Below are positions 53,770 through 62,766 of a DNA stretch of 64,000 nt, piece by piece. The position numbers were made by a program, and so were the translations under genes. The DNA is from Variovorax paradoxus (GTDB lineage Bacteria > Pseudomonadota > Gammaproteobacteria > Burkholderiales > Burkholderiaceae_C). The stretch is taken from the NCBI GenBank assembly GCA_016806145.1, contig CP063168.1, forward strand, positions 124,001 to 188,000, in the 5' to 3' direction. Every line of letters begins with the position of its first letter. Position 1 is the first letter of the stretch. The notes below the pieces were generated by a model. The model worked only from the letters and a program-made list of their open reading frames with translations. It was not told the origin of the DNA and searched no databases.

Positions 53770-53883
53770 CTTTCGTTTTCAATGTAATTTTGGTAACTCG
53801 ATGATCCCACAGAAATCGGTGAACGCAATGGCTCGATGCGCGAGGGGTGATCCTCCATTTGGAGGAGTGCAGATCGATCTAGC

Positions 53884-54720
53884 CTAGTGTGGTGAATTAG
53901 AAGTTCGCAAACAAATCGCTCGACGCTGGCGAGGATGTCTTCGGCGGTTTTCGATCAAACGAAGGGCTTCGGCTCGGCGTTGTTGATGTCCAGGTGCTCG
54001 CGGATGGTCTGCTCGAGCTGCCGCGTGGAGCGATGGGTGCCCCGACGAATGCAGCGCAGGGTGAGCGTCGCGAACCAGCGCTCGACCTGGTTGAGCGATG
54101 ACGCCGAAGTCGGCGTGAAGCGCACATGAATGCGCGGGTGGCGCGCCAGCCAGGATCTGATCGACGCCGTCTTGTGCGTGCCGTAGTTGTCCATGACCAG
54201 ATGGATGTCCAGCACCGGTGGCACGCTGGCTTCGACAGTGCGCAGGAACTGCAGAAACTCACTGCTGCGGTGGCGACGGTGCATCTCGCCCATGACCGCC
54301 CGCGTGGCGATGTCCAGAGCCGCAAACAACGTGGTCGTGCCATGGCGCTCGTAGTCATGGGTGCGCCGCTCGGGGATACCAGGGGCGAGCGGCAGCTGGG
54401 GTTGCGTGCGATCAAGCGCCTGGATCTGGCTCTTCTCGTCCACGCACAGCACCATCGCCATCAAGGGTGGATCCATGTAGAGGCCGACGATGTCGCGCAC
54501 CTTCTCGACGAACATCGGATCGCTCTATAGCTTGAACGTCTCCTGGCGATGCGGCTGCAAGCCGAAGGCGCGCCAGATGCGCGAGACGGCCGTCTGCGAG
54601 AGCCCGGCTGCACTGGCCATAGTGCGGGTGCTCCAGTGCGTAGCGCCGCGCGGCACGCTCTCCAGCGCTTGGCGATCACAGCATCCACGCGGGCGTCGCC
54701 TTACCCTTGGAAGCGAGCTC
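53884..54720 (-). pseudogene. IS630-family transposase relic
   Basis: DDE motifs are present: [20 protein letters not shown] and [11 protein letters not shown]. An in-frame TAG separates an FGLQPHRQETFKL N-terminal part from the main frame, a frameshift lies upstream near 54700, and the expected Trp codon after EPKPFV is TGA. A GTGTGGTGAATTAGAAGTTC motif near 53887 may be one IS end. Not functional. Confidence 0.85.
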
Positions 54721-55111
54721 TAGGTGGGCTGGAAGGTTGCTGCGACCGTCGTCGCGCAGCCTCAGCTCAGCGAAGAGCAATGGTGAACTGAGCGACCGCT
54801 ACACACCCCGTTTGATGCCGCTGGTGTATGGCTTCCCCTCTTTGATCAGACGTTTGCCTCCTTCGAAGTCGTCGCACAGGATTTCCTGGCTGGGTGCAGC
54901 GGAATTCTATGAAGTTCAGCTGAACCGAGCCGGAAAGTTAAAAGCATGCTTTTTATTTCGCATGAGTCACGTGGCTAATTTCGTGCATCCGACTCAATGC
55001 ACTTTCGTGCCATTTTTCGTGGGTAGCTGGAGCAGGATTTGGATGCCGCAACAAAATTCGAATGGGCCTTTCCAAACTGCGGCACGCCAAGCCTTGTATC
55101 TTTTGGGAGAA
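54721..55111. other. Intergenic stretch without a supported gene
   Basis: A plus-strand frame of 181 codons (54707-55252) is open but runs antisense over the end of the next gene and has no family features. Nothing else is visible. Confidence 0.4.
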
Positions 55112-55744
55112 TCACGTGGAGCTCCATTGGAGTGGAGTCTTGTCCAGCCATCTTGGCCGCTTTTCGCCTTCCTTCACATCGAGGGGTCCCCTCTCACTGC
55201 TGCGCCAAGCGAGCATGTGGACGTAAGCGATCTGCAGCATGAGAGCTTCTGAGTCCGCTGGCGAAATCCGGAGTTCAGCGTAAGTGTTTCCCTGTTCGCC
55301 AAACCGAGCACGTACTGAAAGGTCCCGGTAGCCTGGAGCATTCCCATAACTGAGCAACGTCGCTGGAAACGTTCCACCATCGTGCAACGGCGCCGGCGCC
55401 CCTTCGGGTAGCATTGCGCGTCGAGCATCCAGGCGCACTCTTTCTATGTCCTCTATCCCCCAAAAGTTGGCCAACTTCTCAAAGCCAGGACCGCCATCTT
55501 TAATATAGAGGTGGAGCTCTTGGCGTGCTACACGCGCATCCATACGCAGCACGGCAATGCAATCCTCGAACAGCGCATCGTCGATTGCGCGCAGATCTTT
55601 GAGGTCGAGCGGAAACCGTTCACCGTTGTAGAGGCTCAGCAGGAAACGGGCGACATAGCGAGACTGCCCCGCGTCACGGCTGCTCGCCGCGAAGAGGCGC
55701 TGCAAAGCCGCTTCGCCCTGCGTCTCGAAGATGTCTTTTTTCAT
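55112..55744 (-). CDS. DUF7673-like protein
   Basis: 210 residues from ATG at 55744. The region GEAALQRLFAASSRDAGQSR and YVARFLLSLYNGERFPLDL resembles the DUF7673 pattern of small proteins on plasmids and integrative elements. An extra C-terminal half of about 110 residues is unrecognised. No function known. The upstream extension of the frame to 55990 lacks support. Confidence 0.55.
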   Translation of the reverse strand: MKKDIFETQGEAALQRLFAASSRDAGQSRYVARFLLSLYNGERFPLDLKDLRAIDDALFEDCIAVLRMDARVARQELHLYIKDGGPGFEKLANFWGIEDIERVRLDARRAMLPEGAPAPLHDGGTFPATLLSYGNAPGYRDLSVRARFGEQGNTYAELRISPADSEALMLQIAYVHMLAWRSSERGPLDVKEGEKRPRWLDKTPLQWSST

Positions 55745-56080
55745 GAAAGAGCCTTTCCCAACGTCCTCAAACTTCAACAAACTGCACTGCAACGCCAACG
55801 AATGTAACAAACGATCTGCGCCTTGAACCGATACAGCTACAAGCTGGTATCCGCTTTCCGCGAATGGTTCGTAAGGGGCCGAACATTGCACTTGCGAAGC
55901 CAATTCCTCCGCACGCCCCCTTTTCCCGAAGTCGAGCCCGCTATATCGAGTCGGTTTAGGCTGAAACGTATGGTCTCCGCTACACGGCACGTCGCAGATC
56001 TGCCGATCACCTGCGAAGAATGAGCGCGGCCGTGATACTTGATATCGCGGAATAGAGACTCTGTGAGCAAGAAGTCTTTC

Positions 56081-56440
56081 TTACTTGGCGAGAAACGACC
56101 CCGGATCGGCTCCGGACCTTAGTGCCGCCTTGAACCACGCAGGACGAGGGCCGCGGCCGCTCCAAACGTTGCCAGCTTCATCGCGATACTTCGGCTGAGC
56201 GCCCGAAGCCTTCTTGGCACTTGCAGGGCGGCCGAGTGTAACAACGCGCGAGGGCCTTGCCGAGCCAGTGCGTCGTAATGCGCGCCCTACCCCCAACTCG
56301 GCGGCGGAGAAACCGTAGACGGCGATGGCTTCTTTGATCCTTGCCAAGACCTCATTCGCTTCTTGCTGGCGAAGCTCACTCGCTTCCTTTTGGAGTTGCT
56401 CGATCTGCTTTTGCACCTCTTGAAAAGTCTTCTTTGCCAT
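56081..56440 (-). CDS. H-NS-family nucleoid protein
   Basis: 119 residues. N-terminal coiled-coil oligomerisation helix (VQKQIEQLQKEASELRQQEA), basic linker, and the C-terminal DNA-binding motif YRDEAGNVWSGRGPRPAWFK with the Q/R-G-R loop. Such proteins silence foreign AT-rich DNA. It is divergent from a second H-NS-like gene 600 bp away. Confidence 0.92.
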   Translation of the reverse strand: MAKKTFQEVQKQIEQLQKEASELRQQEANEVLARIKEAIAVYGFSAAELGVGRALRRTGSARPSRVVTLGRPASAKKASGAQPKYRDEAGNVWSGRGPRPAWFKAALRSGADPGSFLAK

Positions 56441-57044
56441 TGAACATCTCCATAGTTAAAAGTATGAGGATACACGATTAGGTATTTCTTAGCGCTAAAA
56501 CTTCATTCATCGGCAGGCTAATGAACTTAAAAAGGCAATGTTGTACAGCGACCTCTGGGTGGGGCACGCACTTGGGCTCCGGCACCTTCTGACTCTCGGA
56601 TCGGGTTCGATTTTCTACATCGTCAATTTGTCCTCGCATGCGATGGGCGTAAGGCTTCCAACAGAACCTTTCTGGAACCAGAAACGCGCCATTTGTGTAC
56701 TTACGGCGAGTAGCTAACCACTTGGACCCACAGCAAATGCACTAACGGCGTATGAATTAGCTCCCAACCTCAATGCTCACCAGCGGCTCGCCGCTCCAGC
56801 GCTAGCCGTTAGTGTATTTTCTGCCTCGTCGGTGATTCATCCCTGATGGCTGTCTTGCGTGATCAGCATTGATCCCGAGAGCGCCAGACAGCCGCGCTAG
56901 GATCGCGCAGCATGCCGGCGCAGCTGCAGCCGTTCGCACCCATGCGTCTGGCGAAATCGGTTTCCGCATGTTTGCCGTTTGTATCGACCCATAACCATCG
57001 GCTGGGGGGGCCCTACACTCCCCACCAACTCTTTTTGACTAAAA
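56441..57044. other. Divergent region between two H-NS-like genes
   Basis: About 600 bp, relatively AT-rich, with no supported gene. It should hold the promoters of both genes. I see no clear repeat or palindrome of note. Confidence 0.4.
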
Positions 57045-58061
57045 ATGGCACGCCTACACAGAACCTATCTTCAGCTGCGCGACGAGATCGCAGCGCTGCA
57101 ACGTACCGCCGCCGACCTTTTGACAGCTGAAAAAAACGATGCGATCGCCAAGATCGACTCCCTGATTGCTACTTACAACATCGCACCGTCGGAGCTGACC
57201 TTTGCACATCGCACCTCCAGACCTCTAAACACGGCTAGGACCAAAGGCCGTACGCCCAAGAAAGCGAGCGTTCAATTCCAAGACGCCGCTGGCAATACGT
57301 GGGGCGGGCGCGGGCCGCGTCCGATCTGGCTAAAACAAGCTTTGAAGAAGCGCGGCGCACGCATCGAGGATTTTGCGATCGCGTCATCGCGTCAAGCACC
57401 CGCACCCAGCCAACCCATCAATGGCTCGACGAATCATCCTCTCGTCAAGATCCACGTCAAGCCAACTGCCGCGACCCCGCTGGCCCAGAAAGTCTCTGAA
57501 GCCAGCAGGGTCAATACCCCGGAAAGTGCCCCCAGAAGCGGCAAGTCTTCTGCAACCAAAGTTTCTTTAACACCAAAGAAGCTCACAGCAGCGAAATCAG
57601 CCGACTCCGCAAAGCAAGCGCACAAGAAGCCAGCGACAGCTTCTAAAAATGCGTCTTATTCCAGCGCGCCTAAGACATCGAGAAAGAAGTTGGTCGCACC
57701 AAAGCCCGCTGTTCCAGAGCATCAAGGTGCCGAGGGGGCTGCGGCGTCCGCTTCGGGAAAGGCAATCAAGAGCCGATCGGGAGAGGTAACGACGAAGCCG
57801 TCGAGCATCGCCAAGGTTGCATCCAAAGTGGCGTCTACATCGGCTCGTGCAAAGAAATCCAGCAATGCTCGCGCCAATCCCTCAAAGACCACCATTGCAA
57901 ACAAACAACTAAAGGTATCGACCAAGAAGGCGCGCAAATCAACCGCGGCGACAGAACGTCAAGACGACTCGCAGCTTTCTCTGCCCATCCAAGTGGAGCA
58001 CTCGACCACTGCCCCTAACGTTGCGAGTTCAGAGACCAATTCCGCTTCGATCGCCGAATGA
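57045..58061 (+). CDS. H-NS-like protein with long histone-H1-like tail
   Basis: 338 residues. The first 105 form a standard H-NS-like protein: helix LQLRDEIAALQRTAADLLTA, then FQDAAGNTWGGRGPRPIWLK. The remaining 230 residues are Lys/Ala/Ser/Pro-rich (KKSSNARANPSKTTIANKQL and similar), like the bacterial histone-H1-like or AlgP tails, and end in an acidic QDDSQLSLPIQ segment. The tail would give strong nonspecific DNA binding. Most H-NS proteins are 90-140 residues. Confidence 0.85.
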   Translation: MARLHRTYLQLRDEIAALQRTAADLLTAEKNDAIAKIDSLIATYNIAPSELTFAHRTSRPLNTARTKGRTPKKASVQFQDAAGNTWGGRGPRPIWLKQALKKRGARIEDFAIASSRQAPAPSQPINGSTNHPLVKIHVKPTAATPLAQKVSEASRVNTPESAPRSGKSSATKVSLTPKKLTAAKSADSAKQAHKKPATASKNASYSSAPKTSRKKLVAPKPAVPEHQGAEGAAASASGKAIKSRSGEVTTKPSSIAKVASKVASTSARAKKSSNARANPSKTTIANKQLKVSTKKARKSTAATERQDDSQLSLPIQVEHSTTAPNVASSETNSASIAE

Positions 58062-58113
58062 GCAGACCATCGTCTTCGCGCTAAAGCTGGTTCGGCCATT
58101 TCACGAGGCACTC

Positions 58114-58172
58114 GGCGGCACCTACTGCGCGGGCGCCGATCTGAAGAAGACCATGCCACCAGCGGAAAGCTT
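58114..58172 (+). pseudogene. Crotonase fragment
   Basis: Plus-strand reading GGTYCAGADLKKTMPPAES matches the oxyanion-hole region of enoyl-CoA hydratases. No other part of a gene is on either side in this orientation, so it is a small remnant. Confidence 0.5.
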
Positions 58173-58339
58173 ATATCTCCACTAACACAGCTCCGAGCGG
58201 AGCGAGTTAGTGTTGCCAGGGCGGCATTGCTGAGCCCTGTTAAGTAGCGAAGGCGGCCGCTGCGTGGCATGACCTTAACTGCGTCCAAGGCCTTAGGGCC
58301 GGCTCGGACCGGGTCGACACCTGAACACTATCTCTCCTT

Positions 58340-58450
58340 CGCACGCAGGCGATCGGCGCCGCCGCAGCCCGCGCGCCGACGAGTTCAAGGCCCACGCCGT
58401 CGAGCAGCCTGGCATGTCGATGGGGGCGGTGCCGATGTCTCTCGGTATCC
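58340..58450 (+). pseudogene. IS66 tnpA relic
   Basis: Plus-strand reading [20 protein letters not shown] matches the helix-turn-helix region of IS66 TnpA (EFKADAVAACMQPGMSMAAV in the complete element at 61841). It has an Arg-rich lead and no continuation. Confidence 0.7.
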
Positions 58451-58454
58451 CATC

Positions 58455-58838
58455 GCGCGCGGCAGGCGCTGCGTGCCGCCGGCGCCGGGGATCACGCCGA
58501 TCTTGATCTCGGGCTGGCCGAACTTGGCGTTGTCGGCCGCGATGATGAAGTCGCACATCATCGCGAGCTCGCAACCGCCGCCGAGCGCGAAACCGGCCAC
58601 CGCGCCGATCACCGGCTTGCGGATCGAACGGATGGTCTCCCAGTTGCGCGTGATGTAGTCGCCCCGGTAGGTGTCGATGAAGCTGTACTTGGCCATCGCC
58701 GCGATGTCGGCGCCGGCCGCGAAGGCGCGCTCGCTGCCGGTCAGGATGATGCAGCCGATGGCGTCGTCGGCGTCGAAGGCCTTCAGGGCCTGGCCCAGCT
58801 CGGTCATCAGCGCGTCGTTGAGCGCGTTGAGGCCGGTG
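58455..58838 (-). pseudogene. Enoyl-CoA hydratase fragment
   Basis: Minus strand: [56 protein letters not shown] and [20 protein letters not shown], an FadB/PaaF-type hydratase with both catalytic Glu regions. It lacks about 25 residues at the N-terminus and about 100 at the C-terminus. The 5' end meets the IS30-type fragment and the 3' end meets the IS66 relic, so transposition events cut it on both sides. Confidence 0.85.
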
Positions 58839-58880
58839 AATTCAACCGGTCGTCGCAACACGTCCAATCAAGGAGGTTTC

Positions 58881-59252
58881 ATGGCAAAACCTGCAGGATG
58901 GGTGCAGGAGTTGACGGCGCGAGCGGCAACGCGCTCGCCCGGTGCTCCTTCGCATCGGCGAGAAGTGGAGCGACAGTTCTGGGCGCAGATCGCAAATGGA
59001 ATCACGAGTGAGAAGGCAGCTGAGGCCGTGGGCGTCTCTCGGCCGGCAGGCACACGCTGGTTCCGTCATCGTGGCGGTATGCCGTTCTTCCTGTCGATCC
59101 CTATATCTGAGTGTTATCTATCATTCGCCGAGCGAGAAGAGATTGCTCTTCTACGAACCAAGAGATTGAGGTGAGGGAGATAGTCCACCGCTTGGGCCGC
59201 TGCCCTTCAACCGTTCGCGAGAATTAACACGAAACGCCGCGCTGCATCCATC
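58881..59252 (+). pseudogene. IS30-family transposase, N-terminal fragment
   Basis: ATG with GGAGG upstream. MAKPAGWVQELTARAATRSP, FWAQIANGITSEKAAEAVGV and YLSFAEREEIALL are typical of IS30-family N-termini. The frame ends at 59174, and the continuing VREIVHRLGRCPSTV helix-turn-helix is in another frame. The remainder is missing; the IS66 element begins at 59253. Confidence 0.8.
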
Positions 59253-59293
59253 GTGAGCGTCCAGTCATCCCATCTTGACCGGCCGCACGCGTG

Positions 59294-59797
59294 TCACTTG
59301 GACTGTAGCTGCGCTCCGACGTAGGCAACGCACTGCACGAGATTGAGGCAGGCCAGCAGCAGGTATTTCTCGGCGTCGGTTCTCACGGCCAGCAGGTCGT
59401 GCTCGCTGAGGTAGCCGTACACGAACGCCAGCAGGTAGCGCTCGGGGTGTTCGACGCAGGACTTCGTGATCATCTGCTCGACGAGGTCTGGCGGCACGCC
59501 CTCGGTGAACCTCATCGTCGCAGTCAGCCGCTGCAAACAGGTTTCCTGGACGTCTTCAGAGATTGTCGGCAAGGCGTGCCCGCAGTGCTTCATGGCCTGG
59601 AAGGCGACCAGCAGAACATAGATCGGGACCTCAAGCTGCAGCATGTCGACTCCGTAGCGAGGCAACACGAGGATGGAGGCCAGCAGGTTCGGTTGCTGGA
59701 CGTAGATTTCGTCAGCCAGCTCAACCCTCTGCTGCGCGCTCATGCGGTCGACGTCGATGTTCGCCCGAACCATCACAGCCTGTGTGAGCAAGGTCAT
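59294..59797 (-). CDS. IS66 passenger protein, 167 aa, unknown function
   Basis: From ATG at 59797, whose ATGA overlaps the stop of the intact tnpC frame (59794). The protein is helical and Leu-rich: RVELADEIYVQQPNLLASIL, LEVPIYVLLVAFQAMKHCGH, HDLLAVRTDAEKYLLLACLN. No transposase, resistance or nuclease motif is seen. Its 3' end is also present in the IS66 relic at 35788-35930, so the gene is a constant part of this IS lineage rather than a chance capture. Confidence 0.7.
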   Translation of the reverse strand: MTLLTQAVMVRANIDVDRMSAQQRVELADEIYVQQPNLLASILVLPRYGVDMLQLEVPIYVLLVAFQAMKHCGHALPTISEDVQETCLQRLTATMRFTEGVPPDLVEQMITKSCVEHPERYLLAFVYGYLSEHDLLAVRTDAEKYLLLACLNLVQCVAYVGAQLQSK

Positions 59798-61465
59798 GGT
59801 GCCGCGCTGGATTCTGGCTGCCATCGGTGTGGCAGCAGTTCCTCGATCCGACTGCTGCGCTGCGCTGCGTCGGCAGCACGTCGTCGCAGGTAGGCCCAGG
59901 GATCGCGCCCGTTCATGCGCGCCGACTGCACCAGGCTCATCACGATGGCCGCGCGCTGGCCAGCCAGTTCGCTGCCCAAATTTGGCGCTCAGGTGGTTGT
60001 TGTCGATGGCGACCGCGCCGTCGTCCAAGTGCCGCGTCAGCGCGGCCCAATGCCCCAGCGCGTAGTCGATGGCCTTGGCCGTCGGGCCGCCGTCGGCTAC
60101 CAGCCGGCGCTCCAGTTGTAGCCAGTGTTTGAGCTCTTCCCACAGCTTGGCAAGCCGCTGGCGCTGCGCCCGGCGCTCGTCATCGCTGAGCTCTTTGAGC
60201 TGTGCCTCGACCCCGTAGATGCGCGCGAAGCGACGCACCGCCTCCAGGCCCACCACGCTGGTGCCGTCGTGCGTCAGCTCTTCGAAGTTGCGGCGCGCGT
60301 GCGCGGCGCAGGCTGCGCCCAAGCGGTCCGGATACAGCCGCGGATCGACCACAGTCTCGTAGGCGCTGTAGCGGTCGGTCAGCAACGTGCCCGACCATCG
60401 CTTGCCGTATCGATCCTGGCCTCCCAGGAATTCCAACGGGTACTGCGCTCCGCGTCCCGGGCAGAACTGGTAGATCACACCAGGCACCTTGTCGTGCCAG
60501 CTTCTGGCGTAGGCCCAGATGTAGGCTCGGCGCGTCTTGCCCGCACCCGGGTCCAGCAGGGCCACTGGGGTCTCATCGGCGTGCAGCACTGCACAGCTGA
60601 GGATGAAGCGCCTGTGCGCCTCGTGCAGCGGCTCCAGCGCCGCACCGGCCTGGCCGGTGATGGATGCCAGCGTGGAGCGCGGTGTGTGCACGCCGCTGCG
60701 GGCGTTGATGGTCGCTTGCCGGTAGTAGGGCATGTGGTCCACGAAGCGACTGATCAGCGTGTGTGCGACGAAGCCACTGGCAGCGATACCGCCTTCGATG
60801 ACCTCTGCCACGCTGGGCGCCTGGCGCAGCACCTGGCAGCAGCGGCAGGCCCACTTGCCGTAGATGTGGCGATGTACGAAGAACTCGGCAGGCACGATGT
60901 CCAGGCGCTCGCTGACCTCCTGGCCGATGCGCGTCATTGGGCGCCCGCAGCCGGGCTCCAGGCAGTCGGTGCGCTCGGGCTCATGGTGGTGTTCCACACG
61001 GCGCAAGTGATCGGGGAACGGGTTGCGGCGCGGCCGGCGCGGGGGCGCCTTGGTCGCCGTGTCCGAGGCAGCTGCGCCGGCTGCGGCCGTGGCGGCTTCA
61101 CGCCGCAGCCGCTCGAGCTGCTCACGCAGGCCCGCCTCGTCCTCGGCCAGCGTCTCCTCGAACAGGCGGCGCTGCTCGGCATTCATGGCCTCGGACTTGG
61201 CGCCGAACTTCCAGCGCTTGAGCCTGGCCAGCTCGAAGGTGATCTTCTCGATCTTGGCCTCGCGCAGCGCGATCTCACGGTCCTTGCGCTGTAGCAGCGC
61301 GTCGCGCTCGGCAAGCTGCTTGTCCTGGTCTTGCAGGCGCTGGCGTAGCTGGGCAATCAGCGCGGCTGTCTCTGCGGACAGCTCGGATGGAATCGCAGAA
61401 GGAAGAGCGCGCGCCAAGCATGCTGTGCATGGTGCCAGAGCGTGCCGATGGAGCCATCGGCACAT
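59794..61465 (-). pseudogene. tnpC: IS66 TnpC transposase, frameshifted
   Basis: Domains in order: coiled coil (LAERDALLQRKDREIALREA), zinc-binding DCLEPGCGRPM and CRCCQ, and DDE core with D in VLHADETPVA and D in LLTDRYSAY. After AIDNNHL the expected E-N-Q-I-R-P-W stretch with the catalytic Glu is missing; about 35-40 nt are deleted, and the frame shifts. The true C-terminus (GSELAGQRAAIVMSLVQSAR, then SSRIEELLPHRWQP) continues in another frame to 59794. The protein is very likely inactive. Confidence 0.85.
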
Positions 61466-61505
61466 GCACTGTCAACGCGGGGCACGCGGCCTGGGCGTTA
61501 AGCCC

Positions 61506-61844
61506 TCAGGCCCGCGTGATGGCGCTCAGTTCGGGCAGACGCTGCCACGGCAGGCCCAGGACCAAGGCATCGAACTGCGCAGGTGTGAGCGACAGCAAGG
61601 GCGCTGCGTCGCTCGTGCCCGGCCAGACGAAGCGCCCCGCGTTGAGCCGGCGCGCCGCGCACCACACGCCGAAGCCGTCGTGCACCAGCAGCTTGACGCG
61701 CGTGCCGCGGGCGTTCGCGAACAGATAGCCATGGTGCGCCTGCGCTGCGCCGAAGACTTGCACGACGCGCGCCAACAGGCGCTCGGCGCCAGCGCGCATA
61801 TCGATGGGTTCGGCCGCCAGCCACATCGCGTCGATGCGGATCAT
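61506..61844 (-). CDS. tnpB: IS66 accessory protein TnpB
   Basis: 112 residues from ATG at 61844 (MIRIDAMWLAAEPIDMRAGA). HHGYLFANARGTRVKLLVHD and GFGVWCAARRLNAGRFVW are typical of IS66 Orf2. It overlaps tnpA by 4 nt. Confidence 0.93.
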   Translation of the reverse strand: MIRIDAMWLAAEPIDMRAGAERLLARVVQVFGAAQAHHGYLFANARGTRVKLLVHDGFGVWCAARRLNAGRFVWPGTSDAAPLLSLTPAQFDALVLGLPWQRLPELSAITRA

Positions 61845-62245
61845 CGAAGCAACTCGCGCATCCAGGCCGCGCACTCGCTGGCCGCGCCGCCCGGCCAGGT
61901 CACCGTGACCGTCGTCGGTCCACGTCGCAGTTCGATGCGAATGTCTGGGGCCTGCGCAGATGGCGTCGGTGCCGACGTCGGTAAGCTAACCGGGACGAAG
62001 ACGGTCTTGGGCTCTTGCGCCTTGGCTCCATCATCGACCTGCGCGCGCACGGCGTCGCTCGCTGGCTTCATCTCCGCCTCGTGCACCCATCGCCGGAGCA
62101 GATTGGCGTTGATGCCATGGGCCATCGCCACTGCGGCCATCGACATGCCAGGCTGCATGCAGGCAGCCACCGCATCCGCCTTGAACTCTTCGCTGTGGCG
62201 GCGCCGACGGCGGCCCCCCTCAAAAGCTGCAGGCATAGTGTTCAC
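61841..62245 (-). CDS. tnpA: IS66 accessory protein TnpA
   Basis: 134 residues. Helix-turn-helix HSEEFKADAVAACMQPGMSM and ANLLRRWVHEAE; the C-terminal half is a beta-type region (DIRIELRRGPTTVTVTWPGG). Intact. Confidence 0.92.
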   Translation of the reverse strand: MNTMPAAFEGGRRRRRHSEEFKADAVAACMQPGMSMAAVAMAHGINANLLRRWVHEAEMKPASDAVRAQVDDGAKAQEPKTVFVPVSLPTSAPTPSAQAPDIRIELRRGPTTVTVTWPGGAASECAAWMRELLR

Positions 62246-62323
62246 GAATCCACCTAGAGTTAAGTGGATTCGAGACTCCTATACCTCTTTCCGAAACTCA
62301 AGATGGGATGACTGGACGCTCAC

Positions 62324-62766
62324 CATCCATCGCCCTGCTAGCCAGTTCATGATTCAAAATTGGAACGGCGCATTCGAGGCAGGCGCCAATATTCACGGCG
62401 AGCGACATTGCTACCTTCGAGGGCCGGCTCGGCGACCGCACGCCTGGCATCGTGACGGCTGCCTCCAGGAACGAGAACACCGACTCATGAAATTGCGCTC
62501 GGATGCGCCATGGCAAGCATCAGGGCTCTCACCGCTTCTCGCGCGAAACGCGAGGAGATTCGCTGCGCGCGCCGGGGCCTTTTGGGCATCAAAGAACTTG
62601 GTGCTGAGAACGCAAATCCATCGTTATCACGTCTCGTTTCCCCGGACTAAAGTGGTCATCGAAGGTCTGCTGCATCAGCAGAACCTCCAGGCGCGGAGCG
62701 CCCACGCGCAGATCTAAGCCGTGATGCTCCGCCGCAATCAATCGACTAAAAAATGGAAACAAAAAA
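62324..62766. other. Gap with a possible gene remnant
   Basis: A minus-strand frame (62516-62324) reads VTMPGVRSPSRPSKVAMSLA and CAVPILNHELASRAMD; read across the target duplication on the other side of the IS66 element it continues AARRFVLIL before stopping. So an older minus-strand gene may have been split by the element. I cannot name it. The AT-rich last 40 bp (62725-62766) precede the next gene and may include its promoter. Confidence 0.35.

Larger units (their letters stand above)
59253..62323 (-). mobile_element. IS66-family element with passenger gene, 3071 bp
   Basis: Both ends carry GTGAGCGTCCAGTCATCCCA-type inverted repeats. A perfect 8-bp target duplication CATCCATC stands at 59245-59252 and 62324-62331, the size expected for IS66. 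It encodes tnpA, tnpB, tnpC and an extra gene after tnpC, all on the minus strand. tnpC is damaged. Confidence 0.95.

Noticed and set aside
54707..55252. Plus-strand frame of 181 codons
   Set aside because: Its 3' third is antisense to the DUF7673-like gene and nothing in it resembles a known family.
60125..61294. Plus-strand frame of 389 codons inside IS66 tnpC
   Set aside because: Antisense shadow; no start context or domain.
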